In this document: positions 8,147 to 17,744 of the stretch, one piece after another
Numbering within the stretch: position 1 is the stretch's first letter
Layout of the letters: each line of letters starts with the position of its first letter
From: Pedobacter terrae
GTDB taxonomy: Bacteria > Bacteroidota > Bacteroidia > Sphingobacteriales > Sphingobacteriaceae
Length of the DNA: 64,000 nucleotides
Direction of reading: 5' to 3'
Assembly (NCBI RefSeq): GCF_900100705.1
Contig: NZ_FNCH01000011.1
Coordinates: forward strand, 62,001 to 126,000
The notes under the pieces: generated by a model
Database searches by the model: none
Told to the model about the DNA's origin: nothing
What the model saw: the letters and a program-made list of their open reading frames with translations, nothing else
Translations under genes and position numbers: made by a program

Positions 8147-10057
8147 ATGGGAAAAATTATTGGAATAGACTTAGGAACAACAAACTCTTGCGTGAGCGTA
8201 ATGGAGGGCAATGAGCCTGTAGTTATCGCAAACAGTGAGGGTAAACGTACTACACCGTCTATTGTTGCTTTTGCAGAAAACGGTGAGCGTAAAGTTGGCG
8301 AGCCTGCTAAACGTCAGGCTATAACCAACCCAACAAAAACGATATATTCAATTAAACGCTTTATGGGGAGCAGCTACGACGAAAGTGCGAAAGAGGCTGG
8401 ACGCGTACCTTATAAAGTAGTAAAAGGTGATAACAACACGCCACGTGTTGAAATCGACGACAGAAAATACACTCCACAAGAGATTTCTGCAATGATTTTG
8501 CAGAAAATGAAAAAAACTGCCGAAGATTTCTTAGGACAGGAAGTAACTGAAGCGGTAATTACTGTACCTGCTTATTTTAATGATGCACAACGTCAGGCGA
8601 CTAAAGAAGCTGGCGAGATTGCAGGTTTATCTGTAAAACGTATCATTAACGAGCCAACTGCAGCTGCTTTAGCTTATGGTTTGGACAAAGCACACAAAGA
8701 CATGAAAATTGTGGTGTTTGACTGTGGTGGTGGTACGCATGACGTTTCTGTATTGGAATTAGGTGATGGCGTTTTCGAAGTAAAATCTACTGACGGTGAT
8801 ACGCACTTAGGTGGTGATGACTTTGACCACATCATTATCGATTGGTTAACTGCAGAATTCAAAGCTGAAAACAGCATGGATTTAGCTAAAGACCCAATGG
8901 CATTACAACGTCTAAAAGAAGCTGCTGAGAAAGCTAAAATTGAATTATCTAGCACAACTTCTACTGAAATTAACTTGCCATACATTACTGCTGATGCCAG
9001 CGGTCCTAAACACTTGGTGCGTACATTATCACGTGCTAAATTTGAGCAATTGGCTGATAGCTTAATCAAACGTACTATCGATCCTTGTAAATCTGCTTTG
9101 AAAAATGCTGGTTTAAGCACAAGCGATATCGACGAAATTATCTTAGTAGGTGGTTCTACACGTATTCCTGCTATTCAGGAAGCGGTTAAAGCTTTCTTCG
9201 GTAAAGAGCCAAGTAAAGGTGTTAACCCTGATGAGGTTGTAGCAATCGGTGCGGCTATTCAAGGTGGTGTATTAACTGGTGATGTGAAAGATGTATTGTT
9301 ATTAGACGTTACACCTTTATCATTAGGTATTGAAACTATGGGTGGTGTAATGACTAAATTAATCGAGTCTAACACAACTATTCCAACTAAAAAATCGGAA
9401 ACTTTCTCAACTGCAGCTGATAACCAGCCTTCAGTAGAAATCCACATTTTACAAGGTGAGCGTCCAATGGCTGCTCAAAACCGTACAATTGGCCGTTTCA
9501 TTTTAGATGGTATTCCACCAGCACCTCGCGGTGTGCCTCAGGTAGAAGTATCATTTGATATTGATGCCAACGGTATTTTACACGTAAGTGCAAAAGATAA
9601 AGCTACCGGTAAAGAGCAAAAAATCCGTATCGAAGCATCTTCAGGTTTAACTGATGCTGAGATCAAAAAAATGAAAGAAGAAGCTGAAGCTAATGCAGCA
9701 GATGATGCTAAGCAAAAAGAAGAAGCTGATAAAATCAACGGAGCTGATGCTTTAATTTTCTCAACTGAGAAACAATTAAAAGAGTTTGGTGATAAATTAT
9801 CTGCTGATAAAAAAGCGCCAATCGAAGCTGGTTTAGAGAAATTAAAAGCAGCGCACTTATCACGTAACTTCGCAGATATCGATGCGGCGCAAGCTGAATT
9901 GCAAAATGCATGGAACGCAGCGTCTGAGGAAATGTACAAAGACGGTGGTCAGCCTCAGGGTGGTGAACAGCCGCAAGCTGATGGTCAACCTCAGGGTGGT
10001 GGCGATAACGTTACTGACGTTGATTTTGAAGAAGTAAAAGAAGACGACAAGAAATAG
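8147..10057 (+). CDS. dnaK: molecular chaperone DnaK (Hsp70)
   Basis: This is an ATP-dependent Hsp70 chaperone that folds nascent and stressed proteins with DnaJ and GrpE. It is 636 residues from the ATG at 8147, where the family N-terminus [18 protein letters not shown] begins; longer upstream frames lack homology. The nucleotide-binding domain spans about 1-380, the linker [12 protein letters not shown] is near 385-396, the substrate-binding domain follows, and the tail is rich in Gln and Gly, ending [13 protein letters not shown]. The second phosphate loop reads [11 protein letters not shown] (191-201), with Cys193 and His198 where E. coli has Leu and Phe; the catalytic Asp and Thr remain. 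A terminator follows. The J-protein gene at 13744-14640 is separate. Confidence 0.97.
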   Translation: MGKIIGIDLGTTNSCVSVMEGNEPVVIANSEGKRTTPSIVAFAENGERKVGEPAKRQAITNPTKTIYSIKRFMGSSYDESAKEAGRVPYKVVKGDNNTPRVEIDDRKYTPQEISAMILQKMKKTAEDFLGQEVTEAVITVPAYFNDAQRQATKEAGEIAGLSVKRIINEPTAAALAYGLDKAHKDMKIVVFDCGGGTHDVSVLELGDGVFEVKSTDGDTHLGGDDFDHIIIDWLTAEFKAENSMDLAKDPMALQRLKEAAEKAKIELSSTTSTEINLPYITADASGPKHLVRTLSRAKFEQLADSLIKRTIDPCKSALKNAGLSTSDIDEIILVGGSTRIPAIQEAVKAFFGKEPSKGVNPDEVVAIGAAIQGGVLTGDVKDVLLLDVTPLSLGIETMGGVMTKLIESNTTIPTKKSETFSTAADNQPSVEIHILQGERPMAAQNRTIGRFILDGIPPAPRGVPQVEVSFDIDANGILHVSAKDKATGKEQKIRIEASSGLTDAEIKKMKEEAEANAADDAKQKEEADKINGADALIFSTEKQLKEFGDKLSADKKAPIEAGLEKLKAAHLSRNFADIDAAQAELQNAWNAASEEMYKDGGQPQGGEQPQADGQPQGGGDNVTDVDFEEVKEDDKK

Positions 10058-10059
10058 TT

Positions 10060-10095
10060 TGGAGTCTTTAGTCCTGAGTCGGAAGTCTTGGGAGT
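10060..10095 (+). repeat. AGTCCGAAGTC-type repeat after dnaK
   Basis: GGAGTCTTTAGTCCTGAGTCGGAAGTCTT is a degenerate copy of the repeat embedded in the methyltransferase gene (6364-6396). It sits just after the dnaK stop codon. Confidence 0.5.
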
Positions 10096-10102
10096 AAAAA
10101 TA

Positions 10103-10138
10103 AAAGCGTTCCTGATTAAGTTCAGGAGCGCTTTTTTG
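10103..10138 (+). terminator. rho-independent terminator of dnaK
   Basis: AAAGCG-TTCCTGA pairs with TCAGGA-GCGCTTT with one small mismatch region, and a run of six T residues follows on the + strand. Confidence 0.88.
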
Positions 10139-10204
10139 GTTTTAAAGCATTAATTGGGTGAGAATGTAAAGCCATCTAAGCTTATATGTTATAATTATGT
10201 ATAT

Positions 10205-10345
10205 GGTTGAGAATTTGGAAATGAACAGTTCTTTGCTTTTGGAGAACTTCAGCCCCGCCATTCGCTGTAGCCCTCATGAAAAATTCGGGGCTGCCGCTGT
10301 TGTCGGGTTTATGAAGAATGGTTGCTACCCTAGGTGCAATTTGAA
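10205..10345 (+). repeat. dispersed intergenic repeat, copy 2
   Basis: The order is GGAAATG...GTTCT...CTTTTGG, then ACTTCAGCCCCGCCATTCGC, then GCTGTTGTCGGGTTTAT. The first block aligns closely with 30401-30445, and the last block with 30478-30492 and, reversed, with 7815-7835. Confidence 0.65.
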
Positions 10346-10366
10346 ATAGCGATAGGTTTCACGTTG

Positions 10367-10387
10367 GTCAAGATTTGCAATCTTGAC
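10367..10387. repeat. perfect 9-bp inverted repeat with 3-nt loop
   Basis: GTCAAGATT (10367-10375) and AATCTTGAC (10379-10387) form a tight hairpin. No T-run follows. It is in gene-free DNA and may be part of a REP-like element. Confidence 0.6.
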
Positions 10388-10526
10388 TGAATGAATAACT
10401 GTCGTGCTAAGGTACGAAGCATCTTTTAATTGATATTCAAGCTAATATTTTAGAAATCCTAAATTAACCAAATGGCTTTAAGATCTTCAGTAGATATTCG
10501 ACTCAGGATCTCTCCTGGCAGAAAGG

Positions 10527-10546
10527 ATGCTGAACAAGTTCAGCAT
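10527..10546. repeat. dispersed ATGCTGAA hairpin
   Basis: ATGCTGAA (10527-10534) pairs with TTCAGCAT (10539-10546). Same family as at 6509, 26340 and 58655. Confidence 0.65.
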
Positions 10547-10666
10547 GACGATCGTATTTGGAGGAAAGAGGTAAAATTGATCGCAAAACATAATAGCTAA
10601 TCGAATTAAAGTTAAAAAATGCTGCTATCTGCTTCTTGGGGAGGGCTAATTGCTATATTAGTTTAT

Positions 10667-10702
10667 AAAAACGCCGCGGGCTTTGATAAACCCGCGGCGT
10701 TT
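10667..10702 (-). terminator. terminator of the sugar nucleotidyltransferase gene
   Basis: A 12-bp perfect GC-rich stem (AAACGCCGCGGG 10669-10680 with CCCGCGGCGTTT 10691-10702) has a 10-nt loop. On the minus strand it continues into a T-rich tract. It lies 50 bp beyond the stop codon at 10752. Confidence 0.88.
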
Positions 10703-10751
10703 GCTCTCTAAGCGATCGTTTTAATAATATCCTATAACTTCAGAACCTAAA

Positions 10752-11651
10752 TTAACTCCATAGTTTTTCAGGGTATGTACCGTTCTTAACCAATTGATCA
10801 ATACTATCCTGAACATAAGGTTTATCTTCTTTATAAGTTACGCCAAACCATTTGTTTGAAGTAGGTATTACTTTAAAGGTTGCGGTATTGTTTTTTACCA
10901 GGTTTTCGCCAATTAATGGGATAAAAAACTCGGCTTTAGGTTTGTCTTTATTTGCTTCTACAAATTCCCTGAATAATTCCTCAGTAATTTTGAAAACAGC
11001 AGGTGTGAAGCCCCAGAAATTCATGGAAACCGGAGTTTCAAAGCTTAAAGGGAATTCTTCACCATTTTCTTCATAAAAAATCTTACCATCTTTAGGGTAA
11101 ACCTTGGTACGCTCTATAATTTCTTCGAGATTACCAGCTGCATCTACCTTACAAACACCGCGGGAAACTGCACCAAATTCTGATAAAGTTTTACCGATCT
11201 GGTAACCGATGATCGAGTAGTTGCTATCGGTAACTTCTGTGGTTAAGAAATCGACCATTTTTTTAAAGGCATCAAAACCATAATAGTCGTCAGCGTTAAT
11301 TACACAGAATGGTTCTTTAACTACCTTTCTGCCCGATAAAATTGCGTGCGCAGTACCCCAGGGCTTTTCTCTGTAAATTTCTTCTTCTATACCAAACTGT
11401 TTTAAATCGAAATTTTGGAAAACATAATCCACTTCAATTCTTCCGGCAAGTTTAGGTTCAAAAATGGCCTTAAAGTTATCTACAAACTCTTCTTTAATGA
11501 TAAATACAACCTTACCGAAACCGGCATTTATTGCATCATATATTGAATAATCGATAATGGTTTCGCCATTAGGACCAAATCCATCAATCTGTTTCATGCT
11601 TCCATAGCGACTGGCCATACCAGCAGCCAGTATTAATAGGGTGGGTTTCAT
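10752..11651 (-). CDS. nucleotidyltransferase family protein (sugar-1-phosphate nucleotidylyltransferase type)
   Basis: This is an NTP-transferase-fold enzyme that would activate a sugar phosphate to a nucleotide sugar. The N-terminal signature LILAAGMASRYGSMKQ (about 6-21) includes the nucleotide-binding glycine loop. CVINADDYYG (about 117-126) supplies the conserved Asp near the metal and sugar site. The 299-residue length fits glucose-1-phosphate uridylyl-like enzymes, but the signature loop is not that of GalU or RmlA, so no symbol is given. It stands alone with its own terminator; no sugar pathway genes adjoin it. Confidence 0.82.
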   Translation of the reverse strand: MKPTLLILAAGMASRYGSMKQIDGFGPNGETIIDYSIYDAINAGFGKVVFIIKEEFVDNFKAIFEPKLAGRIEVDYVFQNFDLKQFGIEEEIYREKPWGTAHAILSGRKVVKEPFCVINADDYYGFDAFKKMVDFLTTEVTDSNYSIIGYQIGKTLSEFGAVSRGVCKVDAAGNLEEIIERTKVYPKDGKIFYEENGEEFPLSFETPVSMNFWGFTPAVFKITEELFREFVEANKDKPKAEFFIPLIGENLVKNNTATFKVIPTSNKWFGVTYKEDKPYVQDSIDQLVKNGTYPEKLWS

Positions 11652-11763
11652 TTGTTTATTGTTTTATTATGGGTTGAAACATTGATAGATAATAATACAA
11701 TATCTCAGTTTCAACGTGCGAAATTAGTTATTTGAGCGCTTTGTTATGTTAATTAATAAGTTT

Positions 11764-13338
11764 TTAAAATCCAAAAAGTCCGCCACCGGTTTTTGAACGT
11801 GGTTTTTTACCGGTAAGCATGCCAAATATACCGCGGACAATTTCTTTACCAATTTGTCGGGTTATGGTTGCACCCATTACCTGTTCTACCAAGCTCTTTT
11901 CTCCCGGTTTGGCTTTGCTTTCTTTTTCGGCTTGTTTCTGAGCCTCAGCTTCTTGTTTCTCTTGTTCTGCTGCTACAGTTTGTTCGTTAATGCGTTTGGT
12001 TAAAATGTCATATGCACTTTCAGGATCGATAGGATCTTTATATTTAGCGTACATTGGGCTGGCATGAACAAGCTGATCGAAATCGGCGGCTGTAAGTGGT
12101 CCCATTACTGCCCTTGGCGGGGTAAGCATGGTTGCTGATACTTCAGTTGGAATGCCTTTTTCATTTAATACGGTTACCAATGCCTGTCCGGTACCCAATG
12201 AAGTTAATATTTTATCGATCTCATAGAAATCCGATTTCGGATAAGTATTCACCGCCTTTTTCAGGGCATCTACATCATTAGGGGTAAATGCCCGCAATGC
12301 ATGTTGCACGCGGTTACCCAATTGGCCCAACACACTTTCTGGAACATCTGTAGGCGCCTGTGTACAAAAGAAAACACCAATGCCTTTAGAACGGATTAAC
12401 CTGATGATGGTTTCTATCTGTTCTAAAAATGCTTTAGAAGAGTTTTTAAATAATAAATGGGCTTCATCAAAAAAGAATACCAGCTTTGGTTTGTCTAAAT
12501 CGCCAACCTCAGGCATGGTATTAAATAACTCGGCCAATAAGCTTAATAAAAAAGTAGAGTATAATACAGGCTGATTTTGTACATCAGAAATATTCAATAA
12601 ACTGATTATTCCTTTGCCGTCAACCCTTTCAAAAAGATCTTCAGTGTCAAATGATTTTTCTCCAAACATACCACCTAAGCCCTGTTGTTCTATTGCCACT
12701 ATTTTCCTCAGCATGGTACCGGATGTTGCAGTAGATATACTACCATAACTGCTTTTAATTTCTGCTGCACCAGCACCTTCAGAAAGATATGATACCAGTT
12801 TTTTTAAATCATTTAAATCAATTATTGGTAGTTTATTATCGTCGGCATATTTGAAGATAACGGCTAAAACACCAGCTTGTGTATCGTTTAAATCTAAGAT
12901 TTTTGATAAAAGTGTTGGCCCAAACTCCAGTACGGTTGCACGCATCTGAGCGCCCATTTTACCCGAAAGGGAGTAAATTTCAACAGGGAAACCTGTAGGC
13001 GAAAAAGGTTTGTTGAGCTGTTGTGCCCTTTCTTCTATTTTTGGATTAACAGGACCTGCTTGGTTTAAGCCTGATAAATCGCCTTTCACATCCAACATAA
13101 AAACAGGAACGCCAGCATCAGACAGCTGCTCTGCCACTAGCTGTAAAGTACGCGTTTTACCTGTTCCGGTTGCTCCGGCAATTAAACCATGTCTATTCAT
13201 CATTTTTAATGATAAATTAACTTCGGCTTCGCTGCAAACCTGTCCATCTAAAATTCCAGCGCCTAAATAAATGTACGAGCCCGAAGGAGCATAAGATGCT
13301 TTTATTTTTTCGATGAATTTTGAAGAAAGATCGCTCAT
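11764..13338 (-). CDS. HerA-like helicase/ATPase (DUF853 family)
   Basis: This is a 524-residue P-loop ATPase of the HerA/FtsK superfamily. Walker A is GATGTGKT at residues 55-62, and a Walker B strand with FFFDEAHLLF lies at about 285-295. A later CTQAPTDVPESVLGQLGNRVQHALRAF segment is typical of the DUF853 family. Near the C-terminus there is a charged Gln/Glu/Lys-rich coiled segment (about 455-485), then a Gly-rich end. DNA translocation is likely by family. Unlike archaeal herA it has no nurA nuclease next to it. Its role in bacteria is poorly known. Confidence 0.88.
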   Translation of the reverse strand: MSDLSSKFIEKIKASYAPSGSYIYLGAGILDGQVCSEAEVNLSLKMMNRHGLIAGATGTGKTRTLQLVAEQLSDAGVPVFMLDVKGDLSGLNQAGPVNPKIEERAQQLNKPFSPTGFPVEIYSLSGKMGAQMRATVLEFGPTLLSKILDLNDTQAGVLAVIFKYADDNKLPIIDLNDLKKLVSYLSEGAGAAEIKSSYGSISTATSGTMLRKIVAIEQQGLGGMFGEKSFDTEDLFERVDGKGIISLLNISDVQNQPVLYSTFLLSLLAELFNTMPEVGDLDKPKLVFFFDEAHLLFKNSSKAFLEQIETIIRLIRSKGIGVFFCTQAPTDVPESVLGQLGNRVQHALRAFTPNDVDALKKAVNTYPKSDFYEIDKILTSLGTGQALVTVLNEKGIPTEVSATMLTPPRAVMGPLTAADFDQLVHASPMYAKYKDPIDPESAYDILTKRINEQTVAAEQEKQEAEAQKQAEKESKAKPGEKSLVEQVMGATITRQIGKEIVRGIFGMLTGKKPRSKTGGGLFGF

Positions 13339-13438
13339 TTTTTAAAATTAGATTGCCAATTTAAGAAACATATCTTATAATGGTTATGTTTTTTTATTAG
13401 CATTTAATCCAAAATACCTGGCAAAGGGATGTTTAGTG

Positions 13439-13738
13439 TTACTGGTTAAGTTGCTTATAATAATTTAGCTCGTTCTGCAATAATGTTATTTCCTGTTGCA
13501 TGTTTTGCAATTGATTAAGCAAATGTGAAACAGCATGAATGCCTTCTAAATTGATCTGCAGGTCGTTTGCTAAACGCAGATACTGTTCTAATTTAGATAA
13601 TTCATCAATAGGCAAAAAGACAGATTGCTTTTTTACAGTCGTCTGGATCAGCCCAAAATCTTCGAGAGAGTGGATAAAGTTAATCTCTACATGATGATAA
13701 GCACAGATATCTTCTACCGGTATTAGATAAGTTTCCAT
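13439..13738 (-). CDS. cbpM: chaperone modulator CbpM family protein
   Basis: This is a 99-residue MerR-like regulator of the CbpM group. In E. coli CbpM binds the J-domain of CbpA and blocks its use of DnaK. The N-terminal region (ICAYHHVEINFIHSLEDFGLI) matches the winged-helix part, and the C-terminal half (about 60-97) is a Gln/Leu-rich coiled coil. It starts 5 bp after the stop of the J-protein gene, so the pair forms an operon. The conserved neighbourhood supports the call. Confidence 0.85.
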   Translation of the reverse strand: METYLIPVEDICAYHHVEINFIHSLEDFGLIQTTVKKQSVFLPIDELSKLEQYLRLANDLQINLEGIHAVSHLLNQLQNMQQEITLLQNELNYYKQLNQ

Positions 13739-13743
13739 AATGG

Positions 13744-14640
13744 TTAGAATTTGGAAAGTTTTTCGAATAGTTCTTTTTGTTCGGCATTTAAATGGGTAGG
13801 TATTTTAACCTGCCATTTAATATACAGATCGCCAAACTGGTTATCTTTTTTGTAAACAGGAAATCCTTTGCCTTTCAATCTTAAAGTGGTATCAGGCTGT
13901 GTGCCTGCTGGTACTTTAAGCTTGACTTTTCCATTTAAGGTTTCAACAATTTTTTCGCCACCTAAAATGGCGGTATACAGGTCTACTTCCTCCTGAATGT
14001 AAATATCGTTCCCTTTCCGTTTGAATTTGGGATCATCGCTAATATTAAATTTGATGTACAGATCGCCTGGCGGACCATTATTAACACCTGGTGCACCATA
14101 ACCCGGAAGTTTGATCTTCTGTCCGTTTTCCACGCCTGCGGGAATGGTAATGCGTACTTGTTTGCCGTTAACGGTTAAGGTTTGTTTGTGCGTAGTGTAA
14201 GCATCAAGCAGGTTCAATTGTAAATCGGCACTGTAATCCTGGCCTTTAAATGGCGAATTTCTACTGCTTCTGCCGCCGCCCCCGCCAAACATAGAAGAAA
14301 AGAAATCAGAAAAGTCTTCGCCGCCAAAACCGCCTGAGTAGCTATTGCCGCCATAACCCTGGCCTTGCGATTGGTACTGCCTTTGTTGCTGTTGTTGGGC
14401 GTCTAGCTGATCGGCATGCTGCCAATCTTTGCCATATTTATCGTATTTTTTTCTTTTTTCGGGATCACTTAAAACTTCGTTAGCCTCGTTAATTTGCTGA
14501 AATTTTTTGTTGGCCTCTTCATTATTTGGATTGAGATCCGGATGGTGTTTTCGGGCTAATTTTCTATAAGCTTTTTTAATATCCTCTGTTGTTGCATCTT
14601 TTTTTAAATCGAGGATTTTATAATAGTCTATGTAGTCCAT
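13744..14640 (-). CDS. cbpA: DnaJ-like co-chaperone CbpA
   Basis: This is a type II J-domain protein that stimulates DnaK ATPase and binds unfolded clients. The J-domain covers residues 1-70 with the HPD motif at 33-35. A Gln-rich then Gly/Ser-rich linker covers about 80-130, and the DnaJ C-terminal beta domain about 135-290. It lacks the CxxCxGxG zinc repeats of true DnaJ, which with 298 residues and the adjacent cbpM argues for CbpA. It is followed within 5 bp by cbpM. Confidence 0.92.
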   Translation of the reverse strand: MDYIDYYKILDLKKDATTEDIKKAYRKLARKHHPDLNPNNEEANKKFQQINEANEVLSDPEKRKKYDKYGKDWQHADQLDAQQQQQRQYQSQGQGYGGNSYSGGFGGEDFSDFFSSMFGGGGGRSSRNSPFKGQDYSADLQLNLLDAYTTHKQTLTVNGKQVRITIPAGVENGQKIKLPGYGAPGVNNGPPGDLYIKFNISDDPKFKRKGNDIYIQEEVDLYTAILGGEKIVETLNGKVKLKVPAGTQPDTTLRLKGKGFPVYKKDNQFGDLYIKWQVKIPTHLNAEQKELFEKLSKF

Positions 14641-14773
14641 AATGGCTTAACAAATTAATAAAAGGAATGTTCAATTTTATTGTATAAATGTAAGGTTTAG
14701 TATGAAAATGTGCAAAAGCAAGCAGAAAAGCCATGGTGCGTAGCGTAAGGAAATTAGCGTTAAATCATGTAAT

Positions 14774-14860
14774 GTGCCGTCAGCTGTTACCAGCTGACAG
14801 ATGGGCACTGAAATATTGGATTTCAGAATGTGATCAGTGTCAGATGGAAATATCTGACAC
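14774..14860. repeat. two GTGTCAG-type hairpin repeats
   Basis: GTCAGCTG (14779-14786) pairs with CAGCTGAC (14791-14798), flanked by an outer GTGCC/GGCAC stem. GTGTCAGAT (14837-14845) pairs with ATCTGACAC (14852-14860). Related hairpins lie at 37568-37591 and 37740-37760. Confidence 0.65.
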
Positions 14861-14891
14861 CACAGTAAACAAGTTAGAAGCACGATAAACA

Positions 14892-14916
14892 AAAATGCCC
14901 CATATCGGGGCATTTT
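14892..14916 (-). terminator. terminator of the S9 peptidase gene
   Basis: A 10-bp perfect stem (AAAATGCCCC 14892-14901 with GGGGCATTTT 14907-14916) has a 5-nt loop. On the minus strand it leads into TTTGTTTA. Confidence 0.87.
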
Positions 14917-14939
14917 GATTGATATAGGTAGAGAGATAA

Positions 14940-17357
14940 TTATTTTTTGTTTTTGACATATTTTTCTAACCACTGGTCTTGCTCCCAAAGCATGTGCAGT
15001 AAGTTTTCTTTACCACGGTAACTATGGGCTTCGTAGGGTAAAAATACAAAACGGGTTGTGCCTCCCGCACCTTTAATGGCATTGAACAAACGTTCACTGT
15101 TAATGGGGAAAGTACCTGGATTATCGTCAGAATCGCCATGGATTAATAACAATGGTGTTTTAATTTTATCAGCATAGCTAAATGGGCTCATTTCGTAATA
15201 TAACTGAGGGGCCTGCCAATAGGTACGTTCTTCATTCTGGAAACCAAAGGGCGTAAGCGTACGGTTGTATGCTCCGCTTCGGGCAATACCGGCGGCAAAA
15301 AGATTGGTATGTGCCAATAAGTTTGCAGTCATAAATGCACCATAACTGTGGCCGCCAACAGCCATACGTTTTTTGTCACCAACGCCCAAATCAGCAAGCT
15401 TATTAATAGCTGCTTCTGCATTTAACTGTAATTGATCTACAAAGGTATCGTTAGGCTTTTTACCATCTTTGGCCACAATTGGCATTTCTGCATTATCCAA
15501 AACTGCATATCCACGGGTTACCCAAAAAATAGGAGAGGCCCAGCTAATGGTTGTGAATTTATCTTTAGATCCACGGATCTGTGCGGCATCTGCTGCCGAA
15601 TTAAATTCGCGTGGATAAGCCCAGATTAAAGCTGGTAGCGAACCGTCTTTATCTTTGTCATATCCTTTTGGTAAATACAGATCACCGGTTAAATCAACAC
15701 CATCAGCACGTTTATAAGAAATTTTTTGTTTGGTAATGCCTTCTAAAGAGGGGTATGGGTTAGTGAAATTAGTAACTGGCTGGTCGGCAATCCGAAGCAC
15801 CAGATTTTTAATAAAATAATTAGGTACTAATTTTTGACTTTCTTTACGGGTAAGTAAAATCAGTTTATCAGGATTAATTACATCACTTACATATTCGAAT
15901 GTTCCTTCTGCGCTGCGCCAGATAATCTCATTCTTTTTAGTACTTAAATCAAATTTAGCCAGGAAGGGCAAATCTCCTTTTTCTGATGAACCCACCATAT
16001 TGTTCATTAACAGTTTAGTGCCATTATCAACTGTTTTAATTACCTGTCTGCCATATTTATTTTTGGTTGTAACAGGAGTACCCGGATTGCCATATGCATC
16101 GGTTTGGTTTCGGCTGTAGAGTTCTTCTACTGCGCCTGTTGTAGGGTTATAACGGCTTACTTTACTGGTCTGCTTGCTGCGTAGGCCTTCCATAATAAGT
16201 GCAAGGTTGGCATCGCCCCATTGTACACTACGGTAACGGGTCTGTGTTTTAAATAATTCTTTCTCTGTACCGGTAAAAGGTGCACTTAACGCATAAACGG
16301 CATCGTGATAGGGAACGTTTTTTTTAATTAAACCACTATCCAAAGGCTTACTCCAAACCAGTGAAGCCGGTTCATCATCCCTCCAGTCGAAACCACGCGG
16401 TACATCCTGTACATTATCATAACCAGATGGTGTGCCTTCTGATGATGGTAGCTCGGCGATAACTTTGATCGTTTTACCCGACAAGTCGTTAATGCTTACT
16501 GTGGACGGAAAGCCATAAGCCGAAACGAGGTATGAAAAAGGTTTATGGATAGTTTCAACCATCATATAATTTTTATCGGGTGATAAACTGGTTAAGCCAT
16601 AAATGGCCGGTTTACCAATTGGGGTTTCTACTCCATCCGTGTTTTTAACCAATTGCGAAGTAGCAAAAAAATCGAATAACTGCTCGTCAAACGGTGATTT
16701 AATCAGATCCTGAAAAGTGGCGCTAGGTGCAGCTTTTCCTAAATTCTGTTGGATGGTTGGCCCTTTAGGCATTAACGGTTTTTTTGGGGCAGCATTGGCA
16801 GGTCTGGTTACTGTACGGTAGATAATGGTATGATCGTTTAACCAGGTAAGACCACCACCTAAAACCACGTTTAAAAAAGCCTTATTGGTTTTAATGGCTT
16901 TTTTGGTAGCCAGATCAATGATGTAGAGATCTACTCCTTTTGGAGTGGTATTCGTAAAGGCAATCTTGTTTTCTGATGGATTCCAGCTAATGTTGCCAGC
17001 ATATAATGGACTTGGCAAGCCAGTTATCTGAAAATTTTGGTTAGACTTAATGTTTTTTAAACTGAAATTGTTTATATAGGTTTGTCTGCTTGGCGAATAA
17101 TTATTAGGGTTTAATCTTAAACCCGCAATTCTGTACTCGGGCATAGCCAGTTCTTCTACCGACGGGTACGAATTACGTTCGCTAAATAAGATCCATTCAG
17201 CTTTGCCATCTATGCTTACACCAGGAGTTGGTTTGGCCAGTAATAAATCGGCGATTTCTTTTGGGGGAGTTTGGTAGCCTACTGCATCTTGAGCGGCCGA
17301 ATGAAACGACACGCAAGAGCTTGCTATCCATAAATAAAAGCTTAGTTTTTTAATCAT
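14940..17357 (-). CDS. secreted S9 family prolyl oligopeptidase-type peptidase
   Basis: This is an 805-residue serine peptidase of the prolyl-oligopeptidase family, related to the glutamyl-peptidase group. A signal peptide covers about residues 1-22. The N-terminal two thirds form the beta-propeller. The C-terminal alpha/beta hydrolase domain has the nucleophile motif GGHSYGAFMTANLL (Ser near 669), the Asp in LIHGDSDDNPG and the His in YEAHSYRG, so the triad is intact. It probably degrades peptides in the periplasm. It stands alone between a divergent oxidoreductase gene and the chaperone operon. Confidence 0.9.
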   Translation of the reverse strand: MIKKLSFYLWIASSCVSFHSAAQDAVGYQTPPKEIADLLLAKPTPGVSIDGKAEWILFSERNSYPSVEELAMPEYRIAGLRLNPNNYSPSRQTYINNFSLKNIKSNQNFQITGLPSPLYAGNISWNPSENKIAFTNTTPKGVDLYIIDLATKKAIKTNKAFLNVVLGGGLTWLNDHTIIYRTVTRPANAAPKKPLMPKGPTIQQNLGKAAPSATFQDLIKSPFDEQLFDFFATSQLVKNTDGVETPIGKPAIYGLTSLSPDKNYMMVETIHKPFSYLVSAYGFPSTVSINDLSGKTIKVIAELPSSEGTPSGYDNVQDVPRGFDWRDDEPASLVWSKPLDSGLIKKNVPYHDAVYALSAPFTGTEKELFKTQTRYRSVQWGDANLALIMEGLRSKQTSKVSRYNPTTGAVEELYSRNQTDAYGNPGTPVTTKNKYGRQVIKTVDNGTKLLMNNMVGSSEKGDLPFLAKFDLSTKKNEIIWRSAEGTFEYVSDVINPDKLILLTRKESQKLVPNYFIKNLVLRIADQPVTNFTNPYPSLEGITKQKISYKRADGVDLTGDLYLPKGYDKDKDGSLPALIWAYPREFNSAADAAQIRGSKDKFTTISWASPIFWVTRGYAVLDNAEMPIVAKDGKKPNDTFVDQLQLNAEAAINKLADLGVGDKKRMAVGGHSYGAFMTANLLAHTNLFAAGIARSGAYNRTLTPFGFQNEERTYWQAPQLYYEMSPFSYADKIKTPLLLIHGDSDDNPGTFPINSERLFNAIKGAGGTTRFVFLPYEAHSYRGKENLLHMLWEQDQWLEKYVKNKK

Positions 17358-17744
17358 TTCCGGTTTTTTGTTCGAAATAAGGAATGATCAAATATTGTAA
17401 AATTTAGCTTATTACTGCGTAACTTCTTAGTGAGGCATTTTGCCATAATCTGAATGCGATAGAGAATTTTATCGATGTAATTAGTTGGTCTTCGACTCCG
17501 CTCAGACTGAGAAACCGCTCGCAGTGATGTAACCGCAATGGCCGCAAAGATGACGTTTCGTCTGTTACTGTATTCAGAAAATCGATAACATTTAAATTGT
17601 TTTCTGTGCCATATTTTTTGATGATGAGTATAAAGTTTAAAGCAGCAATGGTTAACAACTTCCAATTTACTTTGTAATATTTTTAAGTGTTAGCCGTAAG
17701 CCTTTTATAAATTTATAATTTGTAAACAATAATTAGAAAACAGC
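17358..17744. other. divergent intergenic region with a GAGTCGAAGACC-type repeat
   Basis: Around 17487-17520 the minus strand reads CTCAGTCTGAGCGGAGTCGAAGACC. It resembles a short dispersed intergenic repeat I recall from many Bacteroidota genomes, and contains a CTCAG-A-CTGAG palindrome. Overlapping minus-strand frames here are not convincing genes. The rest is AT-rich and includes the promoters of the divergent neighbours. Confidence 0.5.

Larger units (their letters stand above)
10139..10666. other. long gene-free region rich in repeats
   Basis: About 530 bases without a credible gene. It contains a dispersed repeat copy (10205-10345), a perfect hairpin (10367-10387) and one GATGCTGAA-type hairpin (10527-10546). 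Confidence 0.6.
14641..14939. other. gene-free region with hairpin repeats
   Basis: It holds two hairpins of the GTGTCAG family (14774-14808 and 14837-14860) and the terminator of the S9 peptidase (14892-14916). An open frame across the region consists mostly of translated repeat and is not a gene. Confidence 0.55.

Noticed and set aside
14677..14988. Minus-strand 103-residue frame
   Set aside because: It overlaps the S9 peptidase end and consists mostly of translated hairpin repeats and the terminator.
17404..17665. Overlapping minus-strand frames upstream of the S9 peptidase
   Set aside because: They translate an intergenic repeat (GAGTCGAAGACC type) and have no signal, membrane or domain features.
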